Assembly (NCBI GenBank): GCA_934454125.1
Contig: CAKSFA010000006.1
Location: 1 to 64,000, forward strand
DNA from: an uncultured Eubacteriales bacterium
GTDB taxonomy: Bacteria; Bacillota; Clostridia; Oscillospirales; Acutalibacteraceae
Length of the DNA stretch: 64,000 nt
Reading direction: 5' to 3'
Part shown: positions 1 to 7,179 of the stretch, piece after piece
How positions within the stretch are numbered: the stretch's first letter is position 1
Layout of the letters: the number at the start of each line of letters is the position of its first letter
Made by a program: the position numbers and the translations under genes
Notes under the pieces: model-generated
What the model was told of the DNA's origin: nothing
The model's database searches: none
What the model saw: only the letters and a program-made list of their open reading frames with translations

Positions 1-426
1 AATCCATCGAACCATTCGTTAAATCGTATGTTAGCTCCGTCACGTTCCAATTTCCGAAATTCAATAAAACAATTCGACGCAGCTATTCTTTGCAGAGTGT
101 ATTCGTGCAAAAAATTTCGAACGAATCAAATCATACCCGCTTGATTTTTGCACACAATACAGAAACATCACCCTGCAAACCTGCGACAAAATTCCGTCAT
201 CGGCTTTCAAATATTACCAATCTGTGAATACAGGGCGTTTTTGGTCGCGAAGTGGTACGTTACGGTCGCAAAATGGGGGTTTTTGGTCGCAATGTATTTG
301 CTCTGTTTCATGCAAAGTTCACAAAAAATTCCCAAAGTTCAAGCCTTTTCTTTCGCTGTTTTTTGACTGATTCTGCGCAGAAACATTCCAAAATCTGCAA
401 AAAAACACTTGTTTCCACTTTTTTTA
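1..426. other. Left-edge intergenic region without a recognisable gene
   Basis: No open frame here has a ribosome binding site together with a recognisable product; the two short plus-strand frames overlap each other and look like low-complexity translations. The stretch is AT-rich and holds the 21-bp-phased GGTCGC triplet listed separately. The window edge prevents saying what lies upstream. Confidence 0.6.
238..305 (+). repeat. Three GGTCGC motifs at exact 21-bp spacing
   Basis: GGTCGC occurs at 243, 264 and 285, each followed by an A/G-rich run (GAAGTGG, AAAATGG, AATGTAT), and the first and third are preceded by GTTTTT. The exact 21-bp period places the motifs on the same DNA face. A degenerate set with the same period lies at 51430-51490. 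The function is unknown; a protein-binding array or a dispersed repeat are both possible. Confidence 0.6.
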
Positions 427-456
427 TTGACATTCCCGTCCTAAAAAGCGTATACT
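427..456 (+). promoter_or_regulatory. Sigma-A-type promoter of the LCP gene
   Basis: TTGACA (427-432) and TATACT (451-456) are separated by 18 bp, about 50 bp upstream of the LCP start codon. Confidence 0.75.
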
Positions 457-507
457 GTTACATAAGAGTTTACGTAAAAATCAAAAAAACAGAGAAGAGG
501 TAACGGC

Positions 508-1527
508 ATGGCAAAAGCAAAACGCTACAAAACTGAGAAAAGTGAAAACCGCACAAAACTGAGTCTCGGCTGGAAGATTGCCATCTCAGTGCTCAGCGTA
601 ATTCTGGCGCTTGTAATCGCCGCGATTTCCCTCTTTTTTTACTATTTTGGCGGCCTCAAAACCACCAAACTCACCGGCGATTCCAGCGAACTAGGCATCG
701 AATCTGCCACCGAAGAAAAAACTGCTGCACTCGATATTACCAATATTGCTCTATTTGGTGTAGATTCACGCAACAACGACGATACCGGCCGTTCTGACGC
801 TCTGATGATCATGTCGGTCGACAAAACACACGGCAAAATCAAACTCACCTCCATCGCCCGCGATACCCGCGTTTATATCCCAGACCGCGGCTATGAAAAA
901 ATCACGCATGCCTACGCCTACGGCGGTGCAGCCCTTGCAATCAAAACACTCAACACCAACTTCAAAACAAATATCAAAGAGTACGTTACCATCAACTTTG
1001 ATCAGCTTGCAACGGTCATCAATTCGCTGGGCGGCGTCACAGTCACCATCAGCGAAGCAGAGCGCTTAGATGCAAATATTCACATTCTGGCGCTGGGTAC
1101 AGGCACGGCTATTCCGCGCTCTGGCACGGTTTTACTTACCGGCGAGCAGGCGGTGGGTTATGCTCGTGTCCGCGATGTTGGCGGCGATTCCATGCGCACA
1201 CAGCGTCAGCGCATTGTGCTAGGTGCCATTTTTGAAAAAATGAAAGGCAGAAGCGCCCTTGAGTACGCTGACTTTGTACGCACCATGCTTCCAAACGTCG
1301 AAACATCGCTTGATTACAGTGATTTGATTGGTTTGTCAACGATTATGTTTGGTTCTGTTGTTATGGAAGAAATGGCATTTCCCAACGATAACAGCAATGC
1401 ACGCGGTGGTATTTTCTATTCCGATGGGCTGTGGTACTGGGAGTATGATTTAGATACCGCTGCCCAGCAACTACACACCTTTATTTATGAAGACGGAGAA
1501 GAAGCCGTTTCCTCAGCAAGCGAATAA
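508..1527 (+). CDS. LytR-CpsA-Psr (LCP) family cell-wall glycopolymer ligase
   Basis: LCP enzymes transfer undecaprenyl-linked teichoic acid or capsule polymers to peptidoglycan on the outer face of the membrane. The 339-residue protein has a basic cytoplasmic N-terminus, one membrane helix (about residues 25-48) and an extracellular LCP domain with LFGVDSR (about 81-87), the SDALMIMS strand, SIARDTRV and the late VRDVGGDSMRTQRQR segment, which carry the Arg/Asp residues that bind the pyrophosphate lipid in this family. The start has an upstream GAAGAGG. It is monocistronic, with its own promoter and a strong terminator. The exact polymer substrate cannot be told from sequence. Confidence 0.93.
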   Translation: MAKAKRYKTEKSENRTKLSLGWKIAISVLSVILALVIAAISLFFYYFGGLKTTKLTGDSSELGIESATEEKTAALDITNIALFGVDSRNNDDTGRSDALMIMSVDKTHGKIKLTSIARDTRVYIPDRGYEKITHAYAYGGAALAIKTLNTNFKTNIKEYVTINFDQLATVINSLGGVTVTISEAERLDANIHILALGTGTAIPRSGTVLLTGEQAVGYARVRDVGGDSMRTQRQRIVLGAIFEKMKGRSALEYADFVRTMLPNVETSLDYSDLIGLSTIMFGSVVMEEMAFPNDNSNARGGIFYSDGLWYWEYDLDTAAQQLHTFIYEDGEEAVSSASE

Positions 1528-1544
1528 AATAACTGGTATTTCCA

Positions 1545-1588
1545 TAAAAAACAGCCTCCCTGAAATGAAGCAGGGTGGCTGTTTTTCA
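1545..1588. terminator. Bidirectional terminator between LCP gene and folT
   Basis: ACAGCC-T-CCCTG and CAGGG-T-GGCTGT form a long stem with an A-run on the left and a T-run on the right, so it can end both converging genes. Confidence 0.88.
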
Positions 1589-1620
1589 TTTTTCACCAAA
1601 TGGGGAGCAGGCAGAGCATA

Positions 1621-2247
1621 TCATATAAATGGAATGTACTTTTTTTCCGGTTTTGGTACCAGTTTCAGGCGTGCCAGTACCGGCATCAGCGCAGAAAATA
1701 ATGCATATAGCATCATGCATTCAATGGGTAGCATAATGGCGTTTTTAACAGCACTGCTAGAGATGTAATACAAATAACCATGCTTGCCAATCATGGTACT
1801 CCAAACTGAACCTAGCAGTACATTGACGAATGCGTTCACCGTCAGTTTTGCCAAAACGATACGCACGATATTGATTTTGCTGCGGTAGAAAAACAGCGCA
1901 TAGACCAATGAACCGAGCATTGCTGAGATGGTGTAACCAGGAAAATATGCTCCTGAAGGGTGAACGATATATCCCAGCAAATCAACGAGTGCGCCGCTGC
2001 TCAGTGCCAATAATGGACCGCCCACCATGCCGATTACTGCGCGTGATAGAAAATCAAACTTGATACGCAGATTATCGCCTACTGGAATGAAGAGCGAGCT
2101 AATTGCAATGTCCAGTGCGATGAGCATACCAACAATGGCAATGATGTGTAGTACCGTATATTGCTTGGCCGCACCGCGCCAGTAGGCAGGTAAAAATAAT
2201 GATTGATAAACGGGAATTGCTGTGGATTGCCGTGGTTTGTTTGACAT
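1621..2247 (-). CDS. folT: Folate-specific ECF transporter S component
   Basis: The S component binds folate and delivers it to the shared EcfA-A'-T energising module, which is not encoded in this window. The 208-residue hydrophobic protein has about six membrane helices and the family pattern FDFLSRAVIGMVGGP followed by a gate-like SGALVDLLGY and HPSGAYFPGYT. The start at 2247 is chosen because AAGGAGG (2254-2260 on the complement) lies seven bases upstream; an in-frame ATG further upstream sits before this site. Folate specificity is strongly supported by the tetrahydrofolate riboswitch directly upstream. Transcription ends at the hairpin shared with the converging LCP gene. Confidence 0.92.
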   Translation of the reverse strand: MSNKPRQSTAIPVYQSLFLPAYWRGAAKQYTVLHIIAIVGMLIALDIAISSLFIPVGDNLRIKFDFLSRAVIGMVGGPLLALSSGALVDLLGYIVHPSGAYFPGYTISAMLGSLVYALFFYRSKINIVRIVLAKLTVNAFVNVLLGSVWSTMIGKHGYLYYISSSAVKNAIMLPIECMMLYALFSALMPVLARLKLVPKPEKKYIPFI

Positions 2248-2253
2248 AAAAAA

Positions 2254-2302
2254 CCTCCTTCTATGTTTGCAAAAGATCATACACATTGCTACATAGAGGA
2301 GG
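2254..2302 (-). promoter_or_regulatory. RBS-sequestering helix of the THF riboswitch expression platform
   Basis: On the minus strand CCTCCTCTATGT (complement of 2291-2302) can pair almost perfectly with ACATAGAAGGAGG, which contains the folT Shine-Dalgarno, leaving a one-base bulge; a GCAA/TTGC pair extends it. No intrinsic terminator is seen, so control of translation initiation is the likely output. Confidence 0.7.
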
Positions 2303-2321
2303 GTGAATTGCTCCGATATGC

Positions 2322-2418
2322 AGCAGCGGGATGCAAACCTTGTACCGCAAGAAATCTTTTCGTCCGCCTGACAACTCCCCGTTCAGGCGGCACTTAACGC
2401 ACAAGGCTCTACTCTGCT
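2322..2418 (-). promoter_or_regulatory. Tetrahydrofolate (THF) riboswitch aptamer
   Basis: Reading the minus strand, the leader has the conserved blocks of the THF aptamer in order: AGAGTAGA, GCGTTAAGTG, a hairpin GCCTGA-ACGGGGAGTTG-TCAGGC, GACGAAA, GCGGTACAAGG and the closing TTGCATCCCGCT. This fits the clostridial class found upstream of folT. It lies between a good promoter and the folT start, so it should turn down folate uptake when reduced folates are plentiful. Confidence 0.92.
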
Positions 2419-2426
2419 TTGGCATC

Positions 2427-2455
2427 ATTATAGCAGGCTTTTTTAAACAGCGCAA
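2427..2455 (-). promoter_or_regulatory. Promoter of the THF riboswitch-folT transcript
   Basis: On the minus strand TTGCGC (2450-2455) and TATAAT (2427-2432) are 17 bp apart, directly upstream of the aptamer. Confidence 0.8.
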
Positions 2456-2635
2456 CAGTGTGATCCAATTTTGTGGAGTAAATTAAGAAATCGTGCAGTA
2501 TTTTTACAGTCTTTGTGTATTTAATATAGAGAATGGGCAATTTCACAAAAGGAGGATACAGAACAGCAAAAAAACTCGATTTCAGTATGGTTTTCGTCAA
2601 ATCAAATAGAATTTATGAATAAAACATACCAAGCA

Positions 2636-2664
2636 TTGACATTGTGAAGATTTTGTAGGATAAT
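2636..2664 (+). promoter_or_regulatory. Promoter of the antiporter operon
   Basis: TTGACA (2636-2641) and GATAAT (2659-2664) are 17 bp apart, about 80 bp upstream of the first small gene. No other promoter of this quality is seen before 12.2 kb, so the whole antiporter cluster is probably one transcript. Confidence 0.75.
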
Positions 2665-2746
2665 TTAACTTAACTATATGAAAGAATTGTGAAGAACTGA
2701 GTGTATGTTTTGATACAGTATTTCTGGGTTGAAGGAGGCGGCATAT

Positions 2747-2899
2747 ATGGCGAAAAAACTTGTTTGCTTTTTTGTAATGCTGGCAGCGGTGGTCAGTATT
2801 CTATTTTTGGTGCATACAAGAGTCGATTCACCAATGATTGATCAAGAGAATTCTCTTACCTCCGAGTCAATGGATACTGAAATGCATCTGGGGGTGTAA
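2747..2899 (+). CDS. 50-residue single-helix membrane peptide leading the antiporter operon
   Basis: The frame starts with ATG after GAAGGAGG and ends two bases before the MrpE start, so it is very likely translated and coupled to mrpE. Residues 1-4 are basic (MAKK), about 5-22 form one hydrophobic helix (LVCFFVMLAAVVSILFLV), and the remaining 28 residues are hydrophilic and mildly acidic, predicted to be outside. There is no lipobox. I do not recognise a family. Its position suggests an accessory or assembly subunit of the antiporter, but that is inference. Confidence 0.65.
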   Translation: MAKKLVCFFVMLAAVVSILFLVHTRVDSPMIDQENSLTSESMDTEMHLGV

Positions 2900-2901
2900 C
2901 G

Positions 2902-3366
2902 ATGTTTGTGATTTTTTTTGCGCTTTGGTTGATTTTTAATGCAAGAATAACGTTAGAGATTTGCTTATTTGGAATTGTATTGTCTGCAGCAATGTATGTG
3001 TTTATCTGGAAAATATTTGGCTATAAACCGCGCTATGACTGGCTAATGCTGCGGCTTTCCGGGCGTTGTATCTGTTACTTTCTGGTGTTAATCTGGGAGG
3101 TTATTAAAGCGAATATTGCTGTGCTCAAACTGATTTTCACACCCAGAGTAGAGGTAGAACCAAAGCTAGTTTATTTCAAAGTGGATTTGCAAACAGATCT
3201 TGCAAAACTGTTTTTGGCAAACTCTATTACGCTTACACCTGGTACAATCACAGCAGATATTGACGGTAACGAATACTGTGTTCACGCGCTGGACGGGGCA
3301 TTTGCAGGTGGTATGGAGGAATCTACGTTTGTAATGCAGCTGAAGAAGATGGAGGAGAAACGGTAA
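2902..3366 (+). CDS. mrpE: Mrp/Mnh-type cation/H+ antiporter subunit E
   Basis: MrpE is a small membrane subunit needed for assembly and full activity of multisubunit Na+/H+ antiporters; the equivalent in membrane-bound hydrogenases is MbhA. The 154-residue protein has two N-terminal helices, then the family's soluble C-terminal part with KVDLQTDLAKLFLANSITL, TPGTITADI and HALDG. The NSITLTPGT block is the best family marker. It starts two bases after the leading peptide gene and overlaps mrpF by one base, so translation is coupled. Confidence 0.92.
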   Translation: MFVIFFALWLIFNARITLEICLFGIVLSAAMYVFIWKIFGYKPRYDWLMLRLSGRCICYFLVLIWEVIKANIAVLKLIFTPRVEVEPKLVYFKVDLQTDLAKLFLANSITLTPGTITADIDGNEYCVHALDGAFAGGMEESTFVMQLKKMEEKR

Positions 3367-3725
3367 TGTTTGAGTATATCCCAACTGAATATACGCGCAT
3401 CTTTTTCATCGTGTGTCTAGTGGTGCTGGCTGTAATTGCATTGGTTTGCCTGATACGCGCTATTTTAGGACCACGTTTTACCGATCGCATTATGGCGGTT
3501 AATATGATTGGAACCAAAACATTGCTGATGGTTTGTATCTTGGCAGTTTTTCTGCAAGAAAGTTATTTGGCAGATGTTGCGATTGTATATGCATTGCTGA
3601 GCTTTTTGGCGGTTGTGGTGCTGTCCAAGTTGGTGATTACACGCCATCGTGTGAAAAAAGAACAACAGCATCAGCAACAAATACAAAAACAAAGCACAGC
3701 GGGGGAGGAAGCAGAGCATGATTAG
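3366..3725 (+). CDS. mrpF: Mrp/Mnh-type antiporter subunit F
   Basis: A three-helix membrane subunit of the Mrp complex (MbhB equivalent). The 119 residues include the marker IRAILGPRFTDRIMAVNMIGTKTL after the first helix (about 31-54), then ADVAIVYALLSFLAVVVLSKL. The final ~25 residues form an unusually long Gln/Lys-rich cytoplasmic tail (KKEQQ...QIQKQ) ending in acidic residues; family members commonly stop near 90-95 residues. It overlaps mrpE by one base and mrpG by eight. Confidence 0.93.
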   Translation: MFEYIPTEYTRIFFIVCLVVLAVIALVCLIRAILGPRFTDRIMAVNMIGTKTLLMVCILAVFLQESYLADVAIVYALLSFLAVVVLSKLVITRHRVKKEQQHQQQIQKQSTAGEEAEHD

Positions 3726-4044
3726 ATTTATCATTGCAGCCGTACTCATTGCGGCGGGCATTTTTGTATTTGCTGCTGCGGCGTTCGGTGTTTTTAAATT
3801 TAAGTTTGTTTTAAACCGTATGCATGTTGCAGCAAAATGTGACTCACTTGGTGCTTTGTTGATTTTAGTAGGCTGCATGGTGCTGGGGGGCTTTAGCTTT
3901 TTGACGCTAAAATTGCTGTTGGTACTGCTGATTTTATGGGTCACCAGCCCTGTAGCGGCGCATTTGATCGTAAAGGCTGAGGTGAAAACGCACGATGAAG
4001 AAAATGCGGAAGAATATGAGGTGATTAGAAATGATCGTACTTGA
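3718..4044 (+). CDS. mrpG: Mrp/Mnh-type antiporter subunit G
   Basis: Small subunit (MbhC equivalent) with three predicted helices in 108 residues. Family signs are the first helix IIAAVLIAAGIFVFAAAAFG, the short cytosolic NRMHVAAKCDSLGALLILVG segment in place of the usual RLHA..K..TLG pattern, and WVTSPVAAHLIVKA. The Arg-Met-His plus the Thr/Ser-Pro helix are the recognisable core. The reading frame overlaps both neighbours, as in other Mrp and Mbh operons. Confidence 0.92.
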   Translation: MIRFIIAAVLIAAGIFVFAAAAFGVFKFKFVLNRMHVAAKCDSLGALLILVGCMVLGGFSFLTLKLLLVLLILWVTSPVAAHLIVKAEVKTHDEENAEEYEVIRNDRT

Positions 4045-4279
4045 ATTTGCATTAATCACCTTTTTGATTGTTTGTGCCGTAGCATTCGCATTTTCGAAAC
4101 GTCTGCTGACCTCTGTGCTGATTTTTATGTCTTACAGTCTGATTATGTCAATCATTTGGCTGATCATGGAGTCTCCCGACCTTGCCATTACGGAAGCTGC
4201 GGTGGGTGCGGGTGTGACGAGCGTGCTGCTGTTTTTAACGCTGAAAAAAGTGAATGCATTGAAGGGGAAACAGGAATGA
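4031..4279 (+). CDS. DUF4040 / MbhD-like antiporter subunit
   Basis: An 82-residue, three-helix protein matching the segment that in classical MrpA forms part of the C-terminal region and in Mbh hydrogenases is the separate subunit MbhD. The family block is SPDLAITEAAVGAGVTSVLL (about 50-69), containing the conserved acidic Asp and Glu that line the ion path in related structures. A stand-alone gene here is the Mbh-type arrangement rather than the classical Mrp one. It overlaps mrpG by 14 bases and the next gene by ATGA. Confidence 0.88.
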   Translation: MIVLEFALITFLIVCAVAFAFSKRLLTSVLIFMSYSLIMSIIWLIMESPDLAITEAAVGAGVTSVLLFLTLKKVNALKGKQE

Positions 4280-5271
4280 GTCATTCAAATTTTGATCAGA
4301 AGTCATCTTCCAAACGCGTTTGGAGTTCTATCAAGCGCTGGGTGAATGGTGAAGAGAGCACTCAGAAACTTGAGTCACCAGAGCTGTTTGTGGCACCAAA
4401 GTGTGAAGAACAGACAGAGCAGACCACTTGTGTGCAGCAGGACCAGCCTGATGAGGATTATTTGCCGGACAGCGAAATCCAAGGGCATTTTTTGCTCAAA
4501 GAGAAATTTACACGGTTTTATAAGCAGTATATGGTGTTGTCTATCGTGGCGGGTTGCTGTTTGATTGGCATTTTGATTTATGCAGTGTGTAGTTTGCCGC
4601 CGTATGGTAATGTAAGCAACCCTGTTAACAATGAAGTCTCACACAAATATCTAGAAGAAGGTGTGCAGGACACCGGTGCAACAAATGCTGTTGCTGGTAT
4701 GATTCTTGATTACCGCGCATTTGATACGTTTGGCGAGTCTACAGTGCTGTTTGTGGCAGTTGCCGCTGTGGTAATGTTAATGAAGCGAAGCATGAATAAA
4801 AAAGATGAAGCTGGTAAACGGCTTACCGCACAGGAGGAAGCGGTTGACAAACGCGACCAAAATTTGATTTTAAAATATGGTGCGAAGCTGTTGGTACCGT
4901 TTGTGATTCTGTTTGGTGTATATGTGATTTTAAATGGTCATATTTCACCGGGTGGTGGTTTTTCTGGCGGTGCAATCATCGGCGGGGGACTGATGCTGTA
5001 TGCACTTGCTTTTGGACAGGAGAAAATAGCGAAGGTAATTAATTACCGCTCTTTTACCATCACTACAGGCTGTGCACTTTTGACGTATGCAGGTTGCAAG
5101 GCGTATTCCTTTTATACCGGTGCCAACCATCTTGGCGGCGAAATTCCCAAAGGGATTGCAGGCGCGATTTTAAGCGGCGGGTTCATTTTACCGTTGAATA
5201 TTTGCGTTGGTATCATCGTTTCGTTTACGATGTATGGATTTTACGCATTGTTTTCGAGAGGAGACTTATAA
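4276..5271 (+). CDS. mrpB: Fused MbhE-like/MrpB antiporter subunit with an acidic N-terminal extension
   Basis: The 331-residue protein joins two modules. Residues about 85-190 match the MbhE-type region (C-terminal part of MrpA), with NPVNN and the marker MILDYRAFDTFGESTVLF; residues about 215-331 are an MrpB/MbhF domain with NGHISPGGGFSGGAIIGGG. The first ~80 residues are hydrophilic and acidic, with no counterpart I recognise. The start is set at 4276, where ATG overlaps the previous stop; the open frame extends further upstream only by running inside the DUF4040 gene. The order E-F-G-D-EF-C-H is that of Mbh-type modules. Confidence 0.88.
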   Translation: MSHSNFDQKSSSKRVWSSIKRWVNGEESTQKLESPELFVAPKCEEQTEQTTCVQQDQPDEDYLPDSEIQGHFLLKEKFTRFYKQYMVLSIVAGCCLIGILIYAVCSLPPYGNVSNPVNNEVSHKYLEEGVQDTGATNAVAGMILDYRAFDTFGESTVLFVAVAAVVMLMKRSMNKKDEAGKRLTAQEEAVDKRDQNLILKYGAKLLVPFVILFGVYVILNGHISPGGGFSGGAIIGGGLMLYALAFGQEKIAKVINYRSFTITTGCALLTYAGCKAYSFYTGANHLGGEIPKGIAGAILSGGFILPLNICVGIIVSFTMYGFYALFSRGDL

Positions 5272-5272
5272 T

Positions 5273-5644
5273 ATGGAAGTCATTTTGGCGCATTATTATG
5301 ACATTGCCGCAGTGATTTTGTTTGGGATTGGTTTTTTCACACTGCTACTGCATCGAAATCTGATTAAAAAGATCATTGGGCTGAATATTATGGATACCTC
5401 TGTTTTCCTGTTTTTGGCATCAAAAGGTTATATTTTTGGTAAAGTTGCTCCCATTGTGCAAGAGGGTGCAGAGCAAGTGCAAACATATATTAACCCAGTG
5501 CCCAGTGGTTTAGTGCTTACAGGTATTGTTGTTAGTGTCAGTGTCAGCGCGTTTTCTCTGGCATTGGTGCAGCGGTTGTATAAAAAATATAAAACTATTA
5601 ACTTAGATGAAATTCTGGTGCTTGCAAAGAAGGAGGAGGAGTAA
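5273..5644 (+). CDS. mrpC: Mrp/Mnh-type antiporter subunit C (NuoK-like)
   Basis: A 123-residue, three-helix homologue of NuoK/MbhG. Markers are the first helix with a GIGFFTLLLHRNLIKKIIGL pattern, the NIMDTSVFLFLASKG segment, and the final VVSVSVSAFSLALVQRLYKKYKT. The start at 5273 follows the previous stop by one base and is preceded by GAGAGGAG; the frame is open further upstream only within mrpB. It overlaps the next ATG by one base. Confidence 0.92.
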   Translation: MEVILAHYYDIAAVILFGIGFFTLLLHRNLIKKIIGLNIMDTSVFLFLASKGYIFGKVAPIVQEGAEQVQTYINPVPSGLVLTGIVVSVSVSAFSLALVQRLYKKYKTINLDEILVLAKKEEE

Positions 5645-7146
5645 TGCCGTTTGTTTATAACGTGCCGTTTTTCAGCATTTTGCTTTGTATGCTGGGCGGC
5701 GTTGTCACTCCATTCTTTCGTGCAAGACGACTGACGCAGATTGTAAATGTCTGCATTTTGCTTGCGGTTTTGGGCATGTCAGTTACACTGTTGATTGCGC
5801 TGCTCACAGCAGGTGAAAGCTACACTTATATGATGGGGCATTTTCCAGCTCCGTGGGGCAACGAGCTGCGTGCCGGTCCACTTGAAGCTTTGTTGGCTAT
5901 TATGTTTTCTGTTGTTATGTTGCTTTCTTTAGTGGGGGGGGTGCGTGCGATTAACGACGATATTCGGCTAACGCGTATCCCACTGTATTATACGATGATG
6001 AACTTTTTGCTCAGCTCGATGCTGGCTCTGGTTTATACAAATGATATGTTTACGGCATATGTATTTATCGAGATCAATACAATCTGTGCCTGTGCAACTG
6101 TTATGGCAAAAGATAGTGGCATGACCGTGGTTGCAACCATTCGTTATTTGATTATGAGCTTGCTGGGTTCGGGCTTTTTCTTGTTTGGTGTTTCAATGCT
6201 GTATACTGTAACTGGACATTTGCTGATGTCAAATGTGCAGGAGGCTGTGATTGCCCTGTCGGCCAGCGGGGAGTATGCCGTTCCGTTGATTACCAGCCTA
6301 GGCTTGATGGTACTGGGTTTGGCAATTAAAAGCGCGCTGTATCCGTTTCATTCCTGGCTACCAAGTGCGCACGGTTCCTCTACTTCGGCTTCGAGCGCTA
6401 TTCTTTCCGGTTTGGTACTCAAAGGCTACATCATTCTGCTGGTCAAGGTTTGCTACCGCGTTTTTACGCCAGAACTAATGATTTCGCTGCACATTACTGA
6501 TGTAATGTTTGTGCTTGGCGTAATCGGTATGATTATGGGTTCAATCAAAGCAATGCGCGAAACGCATATCAAGCGTATGATTGCTTATTCTTCTGTTGCA
6601 CAGATTGGTTACATTTTCATGGGCATTGGTCTGGGTACGCAGGTAGGTGTTATGGCAGCTTGCTTTCATATTCTGGCACATGGTTTTACAAAGCCCATGT
6701 TATTTTTGTGTGCCGGAGGGTTGTCAGAAGTCAGTGGGCATCATTACGAGTTAAAAGCATTACGCGGCTCTGCTCGCAAAGATTGGGTATCTGGCATCGG
6801 TTTCACCATCGGTGCACTGTCTATGATCGGTATTCCATTATTTGCCGGTTTTGCGCCAAAGATTTTTCTGGGTATTGGCAGTATGGGAGACACATTTCAT
6901 ATGGTTATAACCTTCTTGGCGCTTGCGCTGAGTACTGTGCTTAACGCGCTGTATTATGTACCGGCAGTGATTGCAATTTGGTCCAAGCCGCAGCAAATAT
7001 CTGAAGAGTTGCACATGCAACAACAGTGTAAAAGTCCACTGTTGCTGGGCAGTGTAGGTGTATTTGCAGTGTTTAATTTTGTGCTGGGTATCGGGTATGC
7101 TCCGATTATGCATATGATTACAATGGGGCTGAATCTACTGGGATAA
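5644..7146 (+). CDS. mrpD: Antiporter-like subunit MrpD/MbhH (first of four NuoL/M/N-type subunits)
   Basis: A 500-residue polytopic protein of the proton-conducting NuoL/M/N family with about 14 helices. The residues that define the proton path are present: Glu143 in helix 5 (FIEINTI), Lys229 in helix 7 (IKSALYPFHSWLP) and Lys260 in helix 8 (SGLVLKG). The discontinuous-helix region TSASSAILSG lies between the two lysines. Directly following mrpC, it holds the position of MbhH/MrpD. The protein should exchange monovalent cations for protons, in concert with the small subunits. Confidence 0.92.
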   Translation: MPFVYNVPFFSILLCMLGGVVTPFFRARRLTQIVNVCILLAVLGMSVTLLIALLTAGESYTYMMGHFPAPWGNELRAGPLEALLAIMFSVVMLLSLVGGVRAINDDIRLTRIPLYYTMMNFLLSSMLALVYTNDMFTAYVFIEINTICACATVMAKDSGMTVVATIRYLIMSLLGSGFFLFGVSMLYTVTGHLLMSNVQEAVIALSASGEYAVPLITSLGLMVLGLAIKSALYPFHSWLPSAHGSSTSASSAILSGLVLKGYIILLVKVCYRVFTPELMISLHITDVMFVLGVIGMIMGSIKAMRETHIKRMIAYSSVAQIGYIFMGIGLGTQVGVMAACFHILAHGFTKPMLFLCAGGLSEVSGHHYELKALRGSARKDWVSGIGFTIGALSMIGIPLFAGFAPKIFLGIGSMGDTFHMVITFLALALSTVLNALYYVPAVIAIWSKPQQISEELHMQQQCKSPLLLGSVGVFAVFNFVLGIGYAPIMHMITMGLNLLG

Positions 7147-7179
7147 AACAATCAGGCAAAAAAGTGAGGTGAAAAGCGA

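Noticed and set aside
4072..4275. Upstream extension of the mrpB frame
   Set aside because: It reads inside the DUF4040 gene in another phase and gives a composition unlike a membrane subunit; the ATGA overlap at 4276 is a better start.
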